A DNA stretch of 22,500 nt from Neocallimastix lanati (nom. inval.) (Eukaryota; Neocallimastigomycota; Neocallimastigomycetes; Neocallimastigales; Neocallimastigaceae), in contig JACVTC010000107.1 in NCBI GenBank assembly GCA_016946835.1, positions 185,001 to 207,500 on the forward strand. Reading direction: 5' to 3'. Shown here piece by piece: positions 1 through 7,677 of the stretch. The notes beneath the pieces were generated by a model. The model did no database searches, was not told where the DNA came from, and saw only the letters and a list, made by a program, of their open reading frames with translations. The position numbers were made by a program, and so were the translations under genes. How positions within the stretch are numbered: position 1 is the first letter of the stretch; every line of letters starts with the position of its first letter.

Positions 1-68
1 GGGAATGGTTCATGAAGATAAATAAACCGGATTAAAGTAAAAATTAATGGGAATGATTCATAAAGATA
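1..68. repeat. 20-bp imperfect direct repeat at the left edge
   Basis: The word GGGAATGGTTCATGAAGATA (1-20) recurs at 49-68 with two differences, both G to A. The copies are 48 bases apart and are separated by a short segment containing CCGG, which is rare here. The left copy begins at the window edge, so this could be the end of a longer array. No function is recognised. Confidence 0.7.
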
Positions 69-314
69 TATATATAAAGTTTTTAAAAAAAAAATTAAAA
101 AATTAAAAAATTTTTAAGGTCAAGTATAAAAATAAAAATAATAATAATAATAAAAAAACTAAATCAATAAAACTTTGATATAGGAATAAACTAATACTAA
201 AACAAAATAAAATAATAAAATAAAATAATAAAATAAAATAAAATATTTTTTTTTTCTTATGATGATGATTTTTAATTAGTTAACTTTAATTTTTTTAAAA
301 ATTTTAATTCCTTT

Positions 315-355
<41 letters not shown>

Positions 356-460
356 AAAATATTAAATTTTTTTAAATTTTTTTTTTTTTAAATTAATTGT
401 TAAAATCATTGGAGGATGGATTAAAAAAAAATAATAATAAAACAGTTTTAAACATTTTTT
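69..460. other. A/T-rich spacer, no gene
   Basis: This stretch is nearly pure A/T with AAAAT and AAT words and an uninterrupted run of 37 T at 318-354, the longest homopolymer I found in the window. I see no coding frame or structured element. Confidence 0.75.
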
Positions 461-506
461 TATATTATTATTATTATTGCTTTTTATATTATTATTATTG
501 CTTTTT
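461..506. repeat. Tandem duplication of a TATTATTATTATTGCTTTTT-type unit
   Basis: Two successive copies of an ATT microsatellite ending in GCTTTTT lie back to back, differing by one ATT triplet. This is a simple slippage-type duplication. Confidence 0.6.
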
Positions 507-1068
507 ATTTATTTTATGTTCATGCTATTATTTATTTAATCTTTTCTTTTTGTTGTTGATGTTATTGTTAGTTTAATAGTTAAAAAAATATATATGTAAT
601 AATAAAAAAAGTCATGAGGCTTCTAGAAGAAAAAAAAATATAAAAAAATTATAAAAAAATATATATATATATGTATATGATATTTTTTTTTAAAAAAAAA
701 TATTAAAATTTTCATAAAATTTAATATCCATAGATAAATATTAAAAAGAAATAAAAAAAAAAAAGAAAAAAAAAAGAGAGGCCAATCATGACCGACCATC
801 ACACCAACTTTAATACTTTTAAATAAGAAAAAAAAAATCATCATCATGAAATCATATAACAAAATAAGAAAATAAGAAAAAAAGAAAATAAAAAAAAAAG
901 AAAAGAAAAGAAAATAAGAAAAAAAGAAAAGAAAAAAAAAAGAAAAGAAAAGAAAATAAGAAAAAAAGAAAATAAGAAACAAAGAAAATAAGAAAATAAG
1001 AAAATAAGAAAATACTAAAATAAAATAAAATAAATATTAATTAGTTAAAAAAAAAAATAAAAAGAAAA
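507..1068. other. Spacer with a small G+C patch and a purine-rich tract
   Basis: Positions 776-806 hold a short complex patch (GAGAGGCCAATCATGACCG, then ACCATCACACC) that includes a CCAAT pentamer at 782-786. From about 880 to 1015 the plus strand is almost entirely purine, made of GAAAA and AAATAAG words. A 119-codon minus-strand open frame spans 623-982, but its product is nearly all F, L, S and Y and reflects the purine tract, so I do not call it a gene. Confidence 0.6.
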
Positions 1069-1341
1069 GTCAGTATTATTAAATAATAATACATAATATA
1101 ATTAAAAAAAAAAAAAAAAGAAAAGTCAGTATTATTAAATAATAATACATAATATAATTAAAAAAAAAAAAAAAAAGAAAAGTCAGTATTATTAAATAAT
1201 AATACATAATATAATTAAAAAAAAAAAAAAGAAAAGTCAGTATTATTAAATAATAATACATAATATAATTAAAAAAAAAAAAAAAAAAAGTCAGTATTAT
1301 TAAATAATAATACATAATATAATTAAAAAAAAAAAAAAAAA
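1069..1341. repeat. Five-copy 54-57 bp tandem array with an internal palindrome
   Basis: A 35-base core starting GTCAGTATTATTAAATAATA occurs five times, at 1069, 1125, 1182, 1236 and 1290. The cores are essentially identical. They are separated by A-runs of about 14 to 19 bases, the first three carrying a downstream GAAAA. Each core contains GTATTATTA-AA-TAATAATAC, an inverted repeat with 9-bp arms and a 2-base centre. The array also translates on the minus strand as a repeating YYYLIILTF peptide, which is a by-product of spacings that are mostly multiples of three. Confidence 0.93.
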
Positions 1342-1594
1342 TTGAATAGAAATTAATATTTAAAATTAAAAATTAAACTGGTTAACTTTTAACAATTGAA
1401 TATTAACATAAAGAAAAAAAAAATCATCATTTTTAATATGAATAAAAATGAAATGCGTTTATATTATTATACATATTTATTCTTTTAATAGATTTCATTT
1501 TTAATATTTTTATTATTTAAATACTAATTAATAATATAAAATTTTTACTAGTATGTATTAATTAATTTTTATGTATATATTTATTTATTAATAT

Positions 1595-1633
<39 letters not shown>

Positions 1634-2104
1634 TTAATAATTTTTTAATTTTAAAAAATTTGTTCATTTCAAGATTTACTAATCTTTAATAATTAAAAGG
1701 GAAAAAATAAAAAAAAATTTTTTTTAAAAAATAAATTTCCACTTTTCCTCCGCATATAGAATAAATATATTTATTTATTAAAATAAAATTAAAATATATT
1801 AAAATATATTAAAATGATTAAATACATAAAAATGATTAAATAAATTGCAATTAAATAAAATTAGGTAATATTCAATTATACATATATCGCATAATATATA
1901 ACAAAATACGTTATATACATTAGATATATTCATTTATTTATATATTATTTATTATTTATTGATTATGTAATCTATATCACAATTTATTTTATTTTATTTT
2001 ATTTATTTCAAACAATTACATATGAATAAATAAATATTATTTAATTTATTTCCAATGAAATTTTTAAAGATTACCTAAAATGTCTTAATTCCATATATAA
2101 ATAA
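1342..2104. other. A/T spacer with an (ATTT)n tract
   Basis: The stretch holds an (ATTT)n run at about 1593-1634 and scattered short mixed segments, such as GAAATGCGTTTATATT near 1450 and CCACTTTTCCTCCGCATATA near 1739. No open frame of ordinary composition is visible. Confidence 0.65.
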
Positions 2105-2420
2105 AAAATTAAATAATTAAATAAATAATAAATAATAAATAATAAATAATTGAATAATTAAATAATAAATAATTAAATAATAAATAATAAATAATAGAAA
2201 ATTGAATAAATAATAAAAAGAATATTTATTAATATATAATAACTAATAAATAATAAATAATAGAAAATAAATAATTAAATAATAAAAAAGAGTATTTCTT
2301 GATAAATAATAAATAATGAATAATTAATAAATAATAAATAATAAATAATAAATAATTGAATAATAACTATTTAATAATAAATAATTGAATAATTGAATAA
2401 TAAATATAATAAATAATATA
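2105..2420. repeat. Degenerate AAATAAT/AATAATTG array
   Basis: About 300 bases consist of interleaved AAATAAT, AATAATTGAAT and AATAATAG words with no fixed period. Two short spacers containing AAAAAGAATATTT-like sequence interrupt it near 2216 and 2285. This is low-complexity DNA with no gene. Confidence 0.75.
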
Positions 2421-2708
2421 ATATATATATTTATTATTATTATTTTTATATAATTTATTGATTATTCAATTATTTATTATGAATTCTTTTTCTTCTTTTT
2501 TTATTTTGTACAACAACCAATGGAAGTAAGACAATCTATAATGTAAAAATAAAAATAAAAATAAGATTAATTAATTTATTAATTTAAATTAATTAATAAT
2601 CAATATTAATAATAAAATTAAATTATTTTTTTTTTTTTTTTGATTTTTTTTTAATTTTTTTTTTTTTTTTTTTTGATTTTTTTAATTTTTGTGTCTAAGT
2701 AAAATATA
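2421..2708. other. A/T spacer with T-runs
   Basis: A mixed segment at 2500-2545 contains ACAACCAATGGAAG, with a CCAAT pentamer at 2517-2521. Two long T-rich runs follow (about 2627-2690). No coding potential is seen. Confidence 0.6.
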
Positions 2709-2841
2709 AAATAATTAAATAATTCAATAATTGAATAATTAAATAATTAAATAATTAAATAATTAAATAATTGAATAATTAAATAATTGAATAATTAAAT
2801 AATTAAATAATTAAATAATTAAATAATTAAATAATTAAATA
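2709..2841. repeat. Octamer tandem array (AAATAATT)n
   Basis: The 8-base word AAATAATT is repeated about 16 times, with occasional AAT-to-GAAT or CAAT substitutions that create ATTCAATAATTGAAT palindromes. The word itself is rich in AATT, so each unit is partly self-complementary. Confidence 0.85.
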
Positions 2842-3194
2842 TTAAATAATAAAAATTATAATTAAAATTAAAATTAATAACAAAGAAAAAATAAATTTTT
2901 TTTTTTTTATTTTTCATTCATTTGATATTTTTTTTTAAAAAAAAGAGAAACAACCAATTAAAAAAAAAAAAAAAAAAAAAAAAGTAAAAAAAAAAAAAGA
3001 AAAGAAAAGGGTTATCTACAAGTGAATCATTTATTTAATCCATTGTATTTGTAATAATTCATTTTTAATGATAATTATAATTTAATATCATATAAAGTGA
3101 AGGATTTTCTTTTTTTTCATTTTTTCATGTATATAATACATCAAATTCATTCATGACAATGATTCTATCCTTATTTAATTATTTATTTATTTAT
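2842..3194. other. A/T spacer
   Basis: It contains an A-run at 2960-2983 beside CAACCAAT, a T9A8 junction at 2928-2944 and an ATTT tract at about 3176-3200. The 3010-3170 part is somewhat more mixed (GGGTTATCTACAAGTGAATC, TTCATGACAATGATTC) but shows no sustained open frame. Confidence 0.55.
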
Positions 3195-3350
3195 TTATTT
3201 AATATTTCTATCATTAATCAATACCCATAATTTTACTGACTTAATTCTACTGGTGTAATTCCTTGATGATATTGATAGTAGATATTGGTTAGATTTCTGA
3301 TGATTATTTCTGTTTTTTTTTTTTTGTTTTGTTTGTTTGTTTCTTTCCAT
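3195..3350 (-). other. Possible coding relic, 51-codon open frame
   Basis: Reading the minus strand from ATG at 3350 gives 51 codons to TAA at 3195. The first 13 codons are lysine/asparagine/glutamine-rich and derive from an A/C-rich tract. The next 38 have ordinary amino-acid variety (for example NQYLLSISSRNYTSRIKSV) over 3200-3311. A frame of this length is expected several times by chance in DNA of this size, and I recognise no family. I list it because the bases themselves are non-repetitive. Confidence 0.12.
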
Positions 3351-3357
3351 TTTTTTT

Positions 3358-3480
3358 CTTATAAAAGTTTGTTCTTTTTTTTTTTTTTTTCTTATAAAAG
3401 TTTGTTCTATTTTTTCCTTTTCTTATAAAAGTTTGTTTTATTTTTTTTTTCTTCTTATAAAAGTTTGTTCTATTTTTTTT
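3358..3480. repeat. Four-copy 31-33 bp array of CTTATAAAAGTTTGTT
   Basis: The word CTTATAAAAGTTTGTTC starts at 3358, 3391, 3422 and 3454 (the third copy ends TTTT instead of TTCT). T-runs of varying length separate the copies. The plus-strand frame at 3337-3531 reads this array as repeated LIKVCS and is not a gene. The core contains a TATAAAA box-like string, but nothing shows promoter function. Confidence 0.9.
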
Positions 3481-3484
3481 TTTT

Positions 3485-3510
3485 GGTTTTGGTTTTGGTT
3501 TTGGTTTTGG
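3485..3510. repeat. (GGTTTT)n hexamer run
   Basis: Five GG pairs occur at exact six-base spacing (3485, 3491, 3497, 3503, 3509), separated by TTTT. The plus strand therefore carries a short G/T repeat that resembles some telomeric repeats in form. It is interstitial and only about 26 bases long. Confidence 0.85.
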
Positions 3511-3547
3511 TCTTATTTAAATTCTGGGTAATTTAAATTTATCCATT

Positions 3548-3574
3548 GGAAAGAGGAGGAGGAGAAGGGTTGGG
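3548..3574 (+). other. G-rich block with two-layer quadruplex potential
   Basis: The plus strand reads GG, AAAGA, GG, A, GG, A, GG, AGAA, GGG, TT, GGG, giving six short G tracts in 27 bases. The surrounding DNA is almost free of G. A two-tetrad G-quadruplex is possible on sequence grounds. A run of 30 A follows at 3586-3615. Confidence 0.5.
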
Positions 3575-3579
3575 TAGCG

Positions 3580-3585
<6 letters not shown>

Positions 3586-3619
<34 letters not shown>

Positions 3620-3648
3620 GGAGTCATAATTAATTAAAATAAACTCTA

Positions 3649-3694
<46 letters not shown>

Positions 3695-3830
3695 TTTATA
3701 AAAAAAGAGGGTACATCTTAAAAAATAAAGAAATGAATTAAATAAACAAATAATTTTATTTTTAATAGATAGAATATAGACATAGAAAATAATAATTGTC
3801 CTCAGAAAACAATTAAAATCAAAAATAACA
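3586..3830. other. Poly(A) run, (AAT)n tract and spacer
   Basis: A30 occupies 3586-3615. An uninterrupted AAT-type microsatellite spans about 3657-3694. The remainder is A/T spacer with short mixed words such as AGAGGGTACATCTT. Confidence 0.7.
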
Positions 3831-3861
3831 ATAATAATAATAATACTATTATTATTATTAT
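3831..3861. repeat. Perfect palindrome, 15-bp arms, one-base centre
   Basis: (ATA)n runs directly into its complement: 15 bases ending at 3845, a single C at 3846, then 15 complementary bases to 3861. The arms match at every position. It is a potential cruciform or hairpin, most simply produced by an inverted microsatellite. Confidence 0.9.
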
Positions 3862-4205
3862 GAAAAAAAAAAAAAAACGAATTTTATTAAACGAAATTAA
3901 TTTTGGTGTTATTCATTTCTGTATTAATTATAACAAAAATTGACATGGAAAAAAAATATTAAATAAAAAAAAAAAAAAAAAAAAAAAAAAACAGAAACAG
4001 AAAAAAATAAAATAGATATACAGAGAAATATACATATTATTATTTTCTATTTTTTATTTTTTATTTTTTATTTTTAAATTTTCTGTAATTTTTATTATTT
4101 TTTATTAATAAATTTTATTTTTATTTTTTTTTTATTCTTATTTTTCTATCAATAAAATTAAATAAAAAATAATAATAAAATTAAATAAAAAAAAAAAAAA
4201 AAAAA
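3862..4205. other. A/T spacer
   Basis: It contains A27 at 3965-3991 and repeated ATTTTTT words around 4045-4075. No gene is visible. Confidence 0.7.
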
Positions 4206-4286
4206 GGTAGAATCTATTCCATTTTCCCTTTGGGTAGAAGCCATTAGAATTTCTTGGAAATCCTTGGAATTCCATTTTCCTATAAA
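4206..4286. other. Non-repetitive island, possible coding relic
   Basis: This 81-base segment has ordinary complexity between an A-run and A/T spacer. It carries a 12-base direct repeat ATTCCATTTTCC (4216-4227 and 4269-4280) and a 10-base palindrome TGGAATTCCA (4265-4274). The minus strand is open for 27 codons (beginning FIGKWNSKDFQ, later MASTQRENG), and a plus frame (VESIPFSLWVEA onward) is also open. The strand is therefore undecided and I recognise no family. Confidence 0.3.
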
Positions 4287-4682
4287 TCAAATATAAAAAA
4301 AAATTATAAAAACAAAAAAAATTTTTTTTTATTAAATAAATAAATGAAGAAATTAATTAATAAATCAATTATTTTTATTTTTAATTATTAATAATAATCA
4401 AACTTTAAATAAAATCGAATTTCTTTTTTTTTTTTTTTTTTTTTTTTTATTATTATTATTAAATAATCTTTTTTTTTTTCTTATTATTTTTTTTTATTAT
4501 TATGGCTATCTTTTAAATAAAAAAAAAAAAAAAAGGCTTATTTATATATATATATGTTTATCCTAATTATTTAATAATTTTATTAATAATAATAATAATA
4601 AAATTTTCATATTATTTTTATTTTTATTCTTATTTAATTATTTTACATAGATAATTAAATAAGTTATAAGCTTAATGCTATC
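4287..4682. other. A/T spacer
   Basis: It contains T25 at 4424-4448, ATT microsatellite stretches and short mixed words (ATTATTATGGCTATC). No coding frame is seen. Confidence 0.7.
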
Positions 4683-4713
4683 ATTACATTCCATATCCAA
4701 CATTCAATGTAAT
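4683..4713. repeat. Small hairpin ATTACATT/AATGTAAT
   Basis: Eight-base arms at 4683-4690 and 4706-4713 pair perfectly around a 15-base loop. It sits in a mixed segment (4660-4735) that shares ATTACATT and CATTCAATGT words with the array at 13081-13249. Confidence 0.55.
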
Positions 4714-5293
4714 ACAACCATGTTTGATGTACATAAAATAAAATGTTTAAATTTTTAAAATTAATTGATTTTTTATGTAAAAAAAAAAAAAAAACTTTAA
4801 TATTTACATTAATAAATTATTTCTTTTTTGTATAAATAGTTAAATATATATATTTTTTTTTTTGTATAAATTTTTTTGTATATTTCTTTATATATAATAT
4901 TTATATTTACATAATTTTTTGTATATATAATATATTTCTTATTTCTATTTTTTATTTCTATTTATTATCTATTATTACCATTCTCTACCCATAAAATTTG
5001 AATAAAATATTAAATAAAAAAAAAAAGAAAATATTAAAGCTTTCTTTATTATTATTATTAACAAGATAAAATTATTAAAATTTTAAAATAAAAAATACAT
5101 AATAAAATATATATATATATAATATAATAATATAATATAGTAAAATAATAATAAAATATAAAATAATAATAATATAATAATAATAATATATACGTATATA
5201 AAATTTTTTTTAAAAAAAAAAAAAAAAGTTTAAAATTTTTAAATCATAAATCATAAATAAATAAAGTTAAAAATAAAAACAAAAAATAAAAAT
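4714..5293. other. A/T spacer
   Basis: TTTGTATAAA/TTTTTTGTATAT words repeat at 4827-4925, and AT and AAT microsatellites lie at about 5105-5195. A T8-A16 junction is at 5204-5227. No gene is visible. Confidence 0.7.
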
Positions 5294-5305
5294 GGCGTCG
5301 ATGCC
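5294..5305. other. Isolated G+C patch GGCGTCGATGCC
   Basis: Eight of twelve bases are G or C in otherwise A/T DNA. The patch is a near-palindrome (one G-T wobble pair) bracketed by A-rich sequence on the left and a T-run on the right, so it folds like a stem followed by U-residues. In a eukaryotic setting I do not read this as a terminator. Confidence 0.4.
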
Positions 5306-5496
5306 TTTTTTTTTTATTTTACCAATAAAATTTAAATATAATTAAATAAATAAATATTATATCATTAAATAAATAAAATTAAATAAATTAAATAAATAGG
5401 ATTAAATAAATAGGATTAAATAAATAAAAATAAAAAATAAAAAAATTTATAAACTGATTTCTATTTAAATTAAAATTTTAAATTGTATATTTTTAC

Positions 5497-5529
<33 letters not shown>

Positions 5530-5660
5530 TAATATAGATATAAATATTTATATATTTATAATAGATACATAAATGATATAAAATCATTGATATATAAATA
5601 TTGAAATTGATTTTTATGGATAATGAGAATACTTTAAAATATATATATATATATACATAT
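5306..5660. other. A/T spacer
   Basis: It includes two copies of AAATAAATAGGATT near 5391-5423, (AT)n tracts near 5514-5531 and 5639-5655, and no gene. Confidence 0.65.
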
Positions 5661-5700
5661 ATTTATTTAGTTAGATTTATATTTATTTAGTTAAATTTAT
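5661..5700. repeat. 20-bp tandem duplication
   Basis: ATTTATTTAGTTAGATTTAT (5661-5680) is followed directly by a second copy with one difference (G to A). Confidence 0.85.
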
Positions 5701-5979
5701 ATTTTCTGTACAGATAGATAAAATATATATATAGGACAATGCAATAAAAATTTATAAATAATATTATAAATTTTGAATAATATCTATCGATGTCTTTGCT
5801 TTTTTTTTTTTTTTTTTTTAATTTTCAGTCATCATTAACCTAATTATTTTAATGATACACTATCCTCTAATATCTATGATTATTTATTACTGATTATTTC
5901 ATCATGGATCATATAAAAAATATATATATATATATATTTTTTACTTTTTTTCTTTTATGATATTACATTATTTATTATT
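5701..5979. other. A/T spacer with a mixed segment at 5820-5915
   Basis: T-rich sequence from about 5800 leads into AATTTTCAG (5820-5828) and a moderately complex stretch to about 5915. The pyrimidine run plus CAG resembles a 3' splice acceptor. The following frame stays open for only 23 hydrophobic codons, so I do not call an exon. Confidence 0.5.
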
Positions 5980-6099
5980 ATAAAAAATAGTCGTATAAAA
6001 AATAATAGTATAAAAAATAGTCGTATAAAAAATAATAGTATAAAAATTAGCAGCATAAAAAATAGTAGTATAAAAAAAAGTAGTATAAAAAATAGCCTC
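5980..6099. repeat. Eight-copy 15-bp tandem array
   Basis: Eight consecutive 15-base units start at 5980 with ATAAAAAATAGTCGT. Units 1 and 3 are identical and units 2 and 4 are identical (ATAAAAAATAATAGT), giving a 30-bp higher-order pattern at the left end. Units 5-8 drift. The period is divisible by three, so the minus strand (frame 5955-6164) reads as repeating FFILL/FFIRL. I take that as a by-product, not a protein. Confidence 0.95.
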
Positions 6100-6100
6100 A

Positions 6101-6182
6101 GAAATTTAAAGTTTTTTTTTTGGACTTTTTTTTTTAAATCAAAAATTAAAAAAAAAAAGTCCAAAAAAAAACTTTAAATTTC
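6101..6182. repeat. 82-bp near-perfect foldback next to the 15-bp array
   Basis: The left arm GAAATTTAAAG-T10-GGAC-T10 (6101-6135) is mirrored by the right arm 6148-6182, whose complement reads GAAATTTAAAG-T9-GGAC-T11. Only the lengths of the T/A runs differ. The loop (6136-6147) is 12 bases. It begins one base after the last unit of the 15-bp array. No transposase or target-site duplication is evident, so I do not assign it to a named MITE family. Confidence 0.93.
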
Positions 6183-6539
6183 TAATTTTAATTTTAAATA
6201 AATAAAATAAATAAATTTAATAAAATAAATAAATCAAATGAATTAAATAAATAAAATTATTAAACAAATTAAATAAATAATAAATTAACAAATTAAATAA
6301 ATTAAACAAATTAAATAAATAATAAATTAATAAATAAATAAATAATAAATTAATAAATAAATAATAAATAAATAATAAAATAAATAATAAAATAAATAAT
6401 AAAATAAATAATAAATTATTAATTAAATTATAAAAAAGGCGATTAAAATTTTTAAAGATAATAAAATAGTAAAAATCAATAAAGATAACAAACTTTAAAA
6501 AAAAAAAAAAATCATTTAGTAGAAAATGGTAAACCATAA
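6183..6539. repeat. AAATAAT/AAATTAA low-complexity array
   Basis: AAATAAATAATAAATTAA-like words repeat from about 6195 to 6425, followed by a short mixed tail to 6537. The 106-codon minus frame over 6217-6537 is the translation of this array (runs of LFIYYLFN) and is not a gene. Confidence 0.75.
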
Positions 6540-6733
6540 AGAAATAATAAAATAACAGCTATTATTAAATATTATTAAATATATTATTAAATACTAATAG
6601 AATATAATTATTATAGCGATGGATCAATGATTCAAGAAAAGGTATATAATAGCTAATGGATCCTAATGAATAGAATTTATCATTTTAATAATGAATATTT
6701 GATAATTTATACTAATTTAGTTAATATTATTTT
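6540..6733. other. Moderately complex island
   Basis: This segment contains ATTATTAAATA repeats, then GCGATGGATCAATGATTCAAG (split by A/T) and AGCTAATGGATCC. AGCTATTAT at 6557-6565 is complementary to ATAATAGCT at 6646-6654. No frame stays open long enough to support a gene. Confidence 0.4.
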
Positions 6734-6959
6734 ATTATTTTATAATTATTATTTCATTATTTTATAATTATTATTTTATCATCTTATAATTATTATTTTA
6801 TAATTATCATTTTATCATTTTATAATTATTATTTCATTATTTTATAATTATTATTTTATTATTTTATAATTATTATTTCATTATTTTATAATTATTATTT
6901 CATTATTTTATAATTATTATTTTATCATCTTATAATTATTATTTTATAATTATTATTTC
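6734..6959. repeat. 22-bp array with interspersed 14-bp partial units
   Basis: Nine full units of ATTATTTTATAATTATTATT plus TC or TT start at 6734, 6756, 6778, 6814, 6836, 6858, 6880, 6902 and 6924. Shortened 14-base units lie at 6800-6813 and 6946-6959. Each short unit follows a variant unit that begins ATCATCTTATAATT, so a 36-bp composite (22+14) occurs twice. Each unit holds the palindrome ATAATTAT. Confidence 0.92.
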
Positions 6960-7076
6960 ATTTTTTTTCTTTATTTTTGTTAATCATTTTTTTTAACTTT
7001 TTAATTCAAATTAAATTAATAATAAAATAAAAAAACTGCTGATTTCAGTTTTTTTTTTTTTTTTTATAAAAAATAA
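6960..7076. other. Spacer with a hairpin flanked by A- and T-runs
   Basis: At 7029-7055 an A7-CTG arm faces CAG followed by a T-run, around a loop that itself can pair as CTGA/TCAG. The complementary A and T flanks lengthen the stem. It resembles a terminator shape, but nothing here suggests a bacterial setting. Confidence 0.5.
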
Positions 7077-7187
7077 TAAATAAATAAATAAATAAATAAA
7101 ATAATATATAATATATAAATAAATAAATAAATAAAATAATAAATAAATAAATAAAATAATAAATAAATAAATAAAATAAAATAAAAT
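7077..7187. repeat. (AAAT)n array with AAAT/AAAATAAT interruptions
   Basis: AAAT tetranucleotides run for more than 100 bases with short AATAATATATAAT interruptions. The 60-codon minus frame over 7011-7193 is the translation of this tract. Confidence 0.85.
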
Positions 7188-7201
7188 AATCATTAATGAT
7201 T
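7188..7201. repeat. 14-bp perfect palindrome AATCATTAATGATT
   Basis: This sequence equals its own reverse complement. It marks the right boundary of the AAAT array. Confidence 0.8.
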
Positions 7202-7499
7202 TATTTAATAATTAATAATTAATAAAATAATAATTAATAATAAATCAATTTTAAAATTAAAAAAAAATTATATTCGATTATTATATATATTGTTATATAT
7301 TCTCATTATATTATTATGTATATTCATTATCTATTGTATTTATTTTTTTTTTTGTTTTTCATATGAAATTTTATTTTTTATTTTTAAAGGTTTAATTAAA
7401 TCATTAAATAATTTTAATAAAAATAAAAAATTAATAATTCTATTTTATTATTATTATTATTATTATTTATTATTTATTATTATTATTATTATATGATAA
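7202..7499. other. A/T spacer with ATT microsatellite
   Basis: AATTAATAATT words near 7203-7240 and (TTA)n near 7443-7491 flank a moderately mixed stretch. The plus frame at 7290-7496 starts from ATG but is dominated by I/L/Y/F/K runs, so I do not support it as a gene. Confidence 0.6.
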
Positions 7500-7544
7500 T
7501 TCTTTTTTTCTCCTTTTCTCTTTCTCTTTCTCTGTTTCTCTCTT
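7500..7544 (+). repeat. Polypyrimidine tract
   Basis: The plus strand is all C/T for 45 bases except one G at 7534, made of TCTCTTTC words. A homopurine-homopyrimidine duplex of this sort can form H-DNA, but it is short and lacks clear mirror symmetry. Confidence 0.7.
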
Positions 7545-7598
7545 TAAAAAATAATAAAATAATATTATATAAAAATATCAATAGAAAAAAATATGAAA

Positions 7599-7677
7599 AT
7601 ATATAATAAATATCTCTATAGATATTTATTATATATATAGATATTTATTATATATATAGATATTTATTATATATATA
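7599..7677. repeat. Foldback followed by a three-copy 19-bp repeat
   Basis: A 16-base arm (7599-7614, ending AATAAATATC) pairs perfectly with 7621-7636 around the loop TCTATA. The right arm is itself the start of a 19-base unit, GATATTTATTATATATATA, repeated at 7621, 7640 and 7659. The array therefore begins inside a hairpin. Confidence 0.9.

Noticed and set aside
623-982. 119-codon minus-strand open frame
   Set aside because: The product is nearly all F, L, S and Y from a GAAAA/AAATAAG purine tract. The G+C patch inside it (776-806) is too short to support a gene.
1069-1341. CRISPR-like appearance: identical cores separated by variable segments
   Set aside because: The segments between cores are A-runs, not unique spacers. 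There is no cas gene, and the setting is eukaryotic.
782-2958. CCAAT boxes at 782-786, 2517-2521 and 2954-2958
   Set aside because: A five-base match without a neighbouring gene carries no weight.
3485-3510. Telomeric repeat
   Set aside because: Only five GG pairs, interstitial, with unrelated sequence on both sides. A lone TTTAGGG near 19612 was rejected likewise.
4683-4713. Transposon terminal repeat
   Set aside because: 8-bp arms with a 15-base loop, no flanking duplication and no second copy of the arrangement.
5955-6537. Two minus-strand frames (69 and 106 codons)
   Set aside because: They are translations of the 15-bp array plus foldback, and of the AAAT/AATTAA array.
7029-7055. Intrinsic (rho-independent) terminator
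   Set aside because: A hairpin followed by T-run exists, but T-runs are everywhere and nothing suggests a bacterial genome. The same reasoning was applied to 5294-5315.
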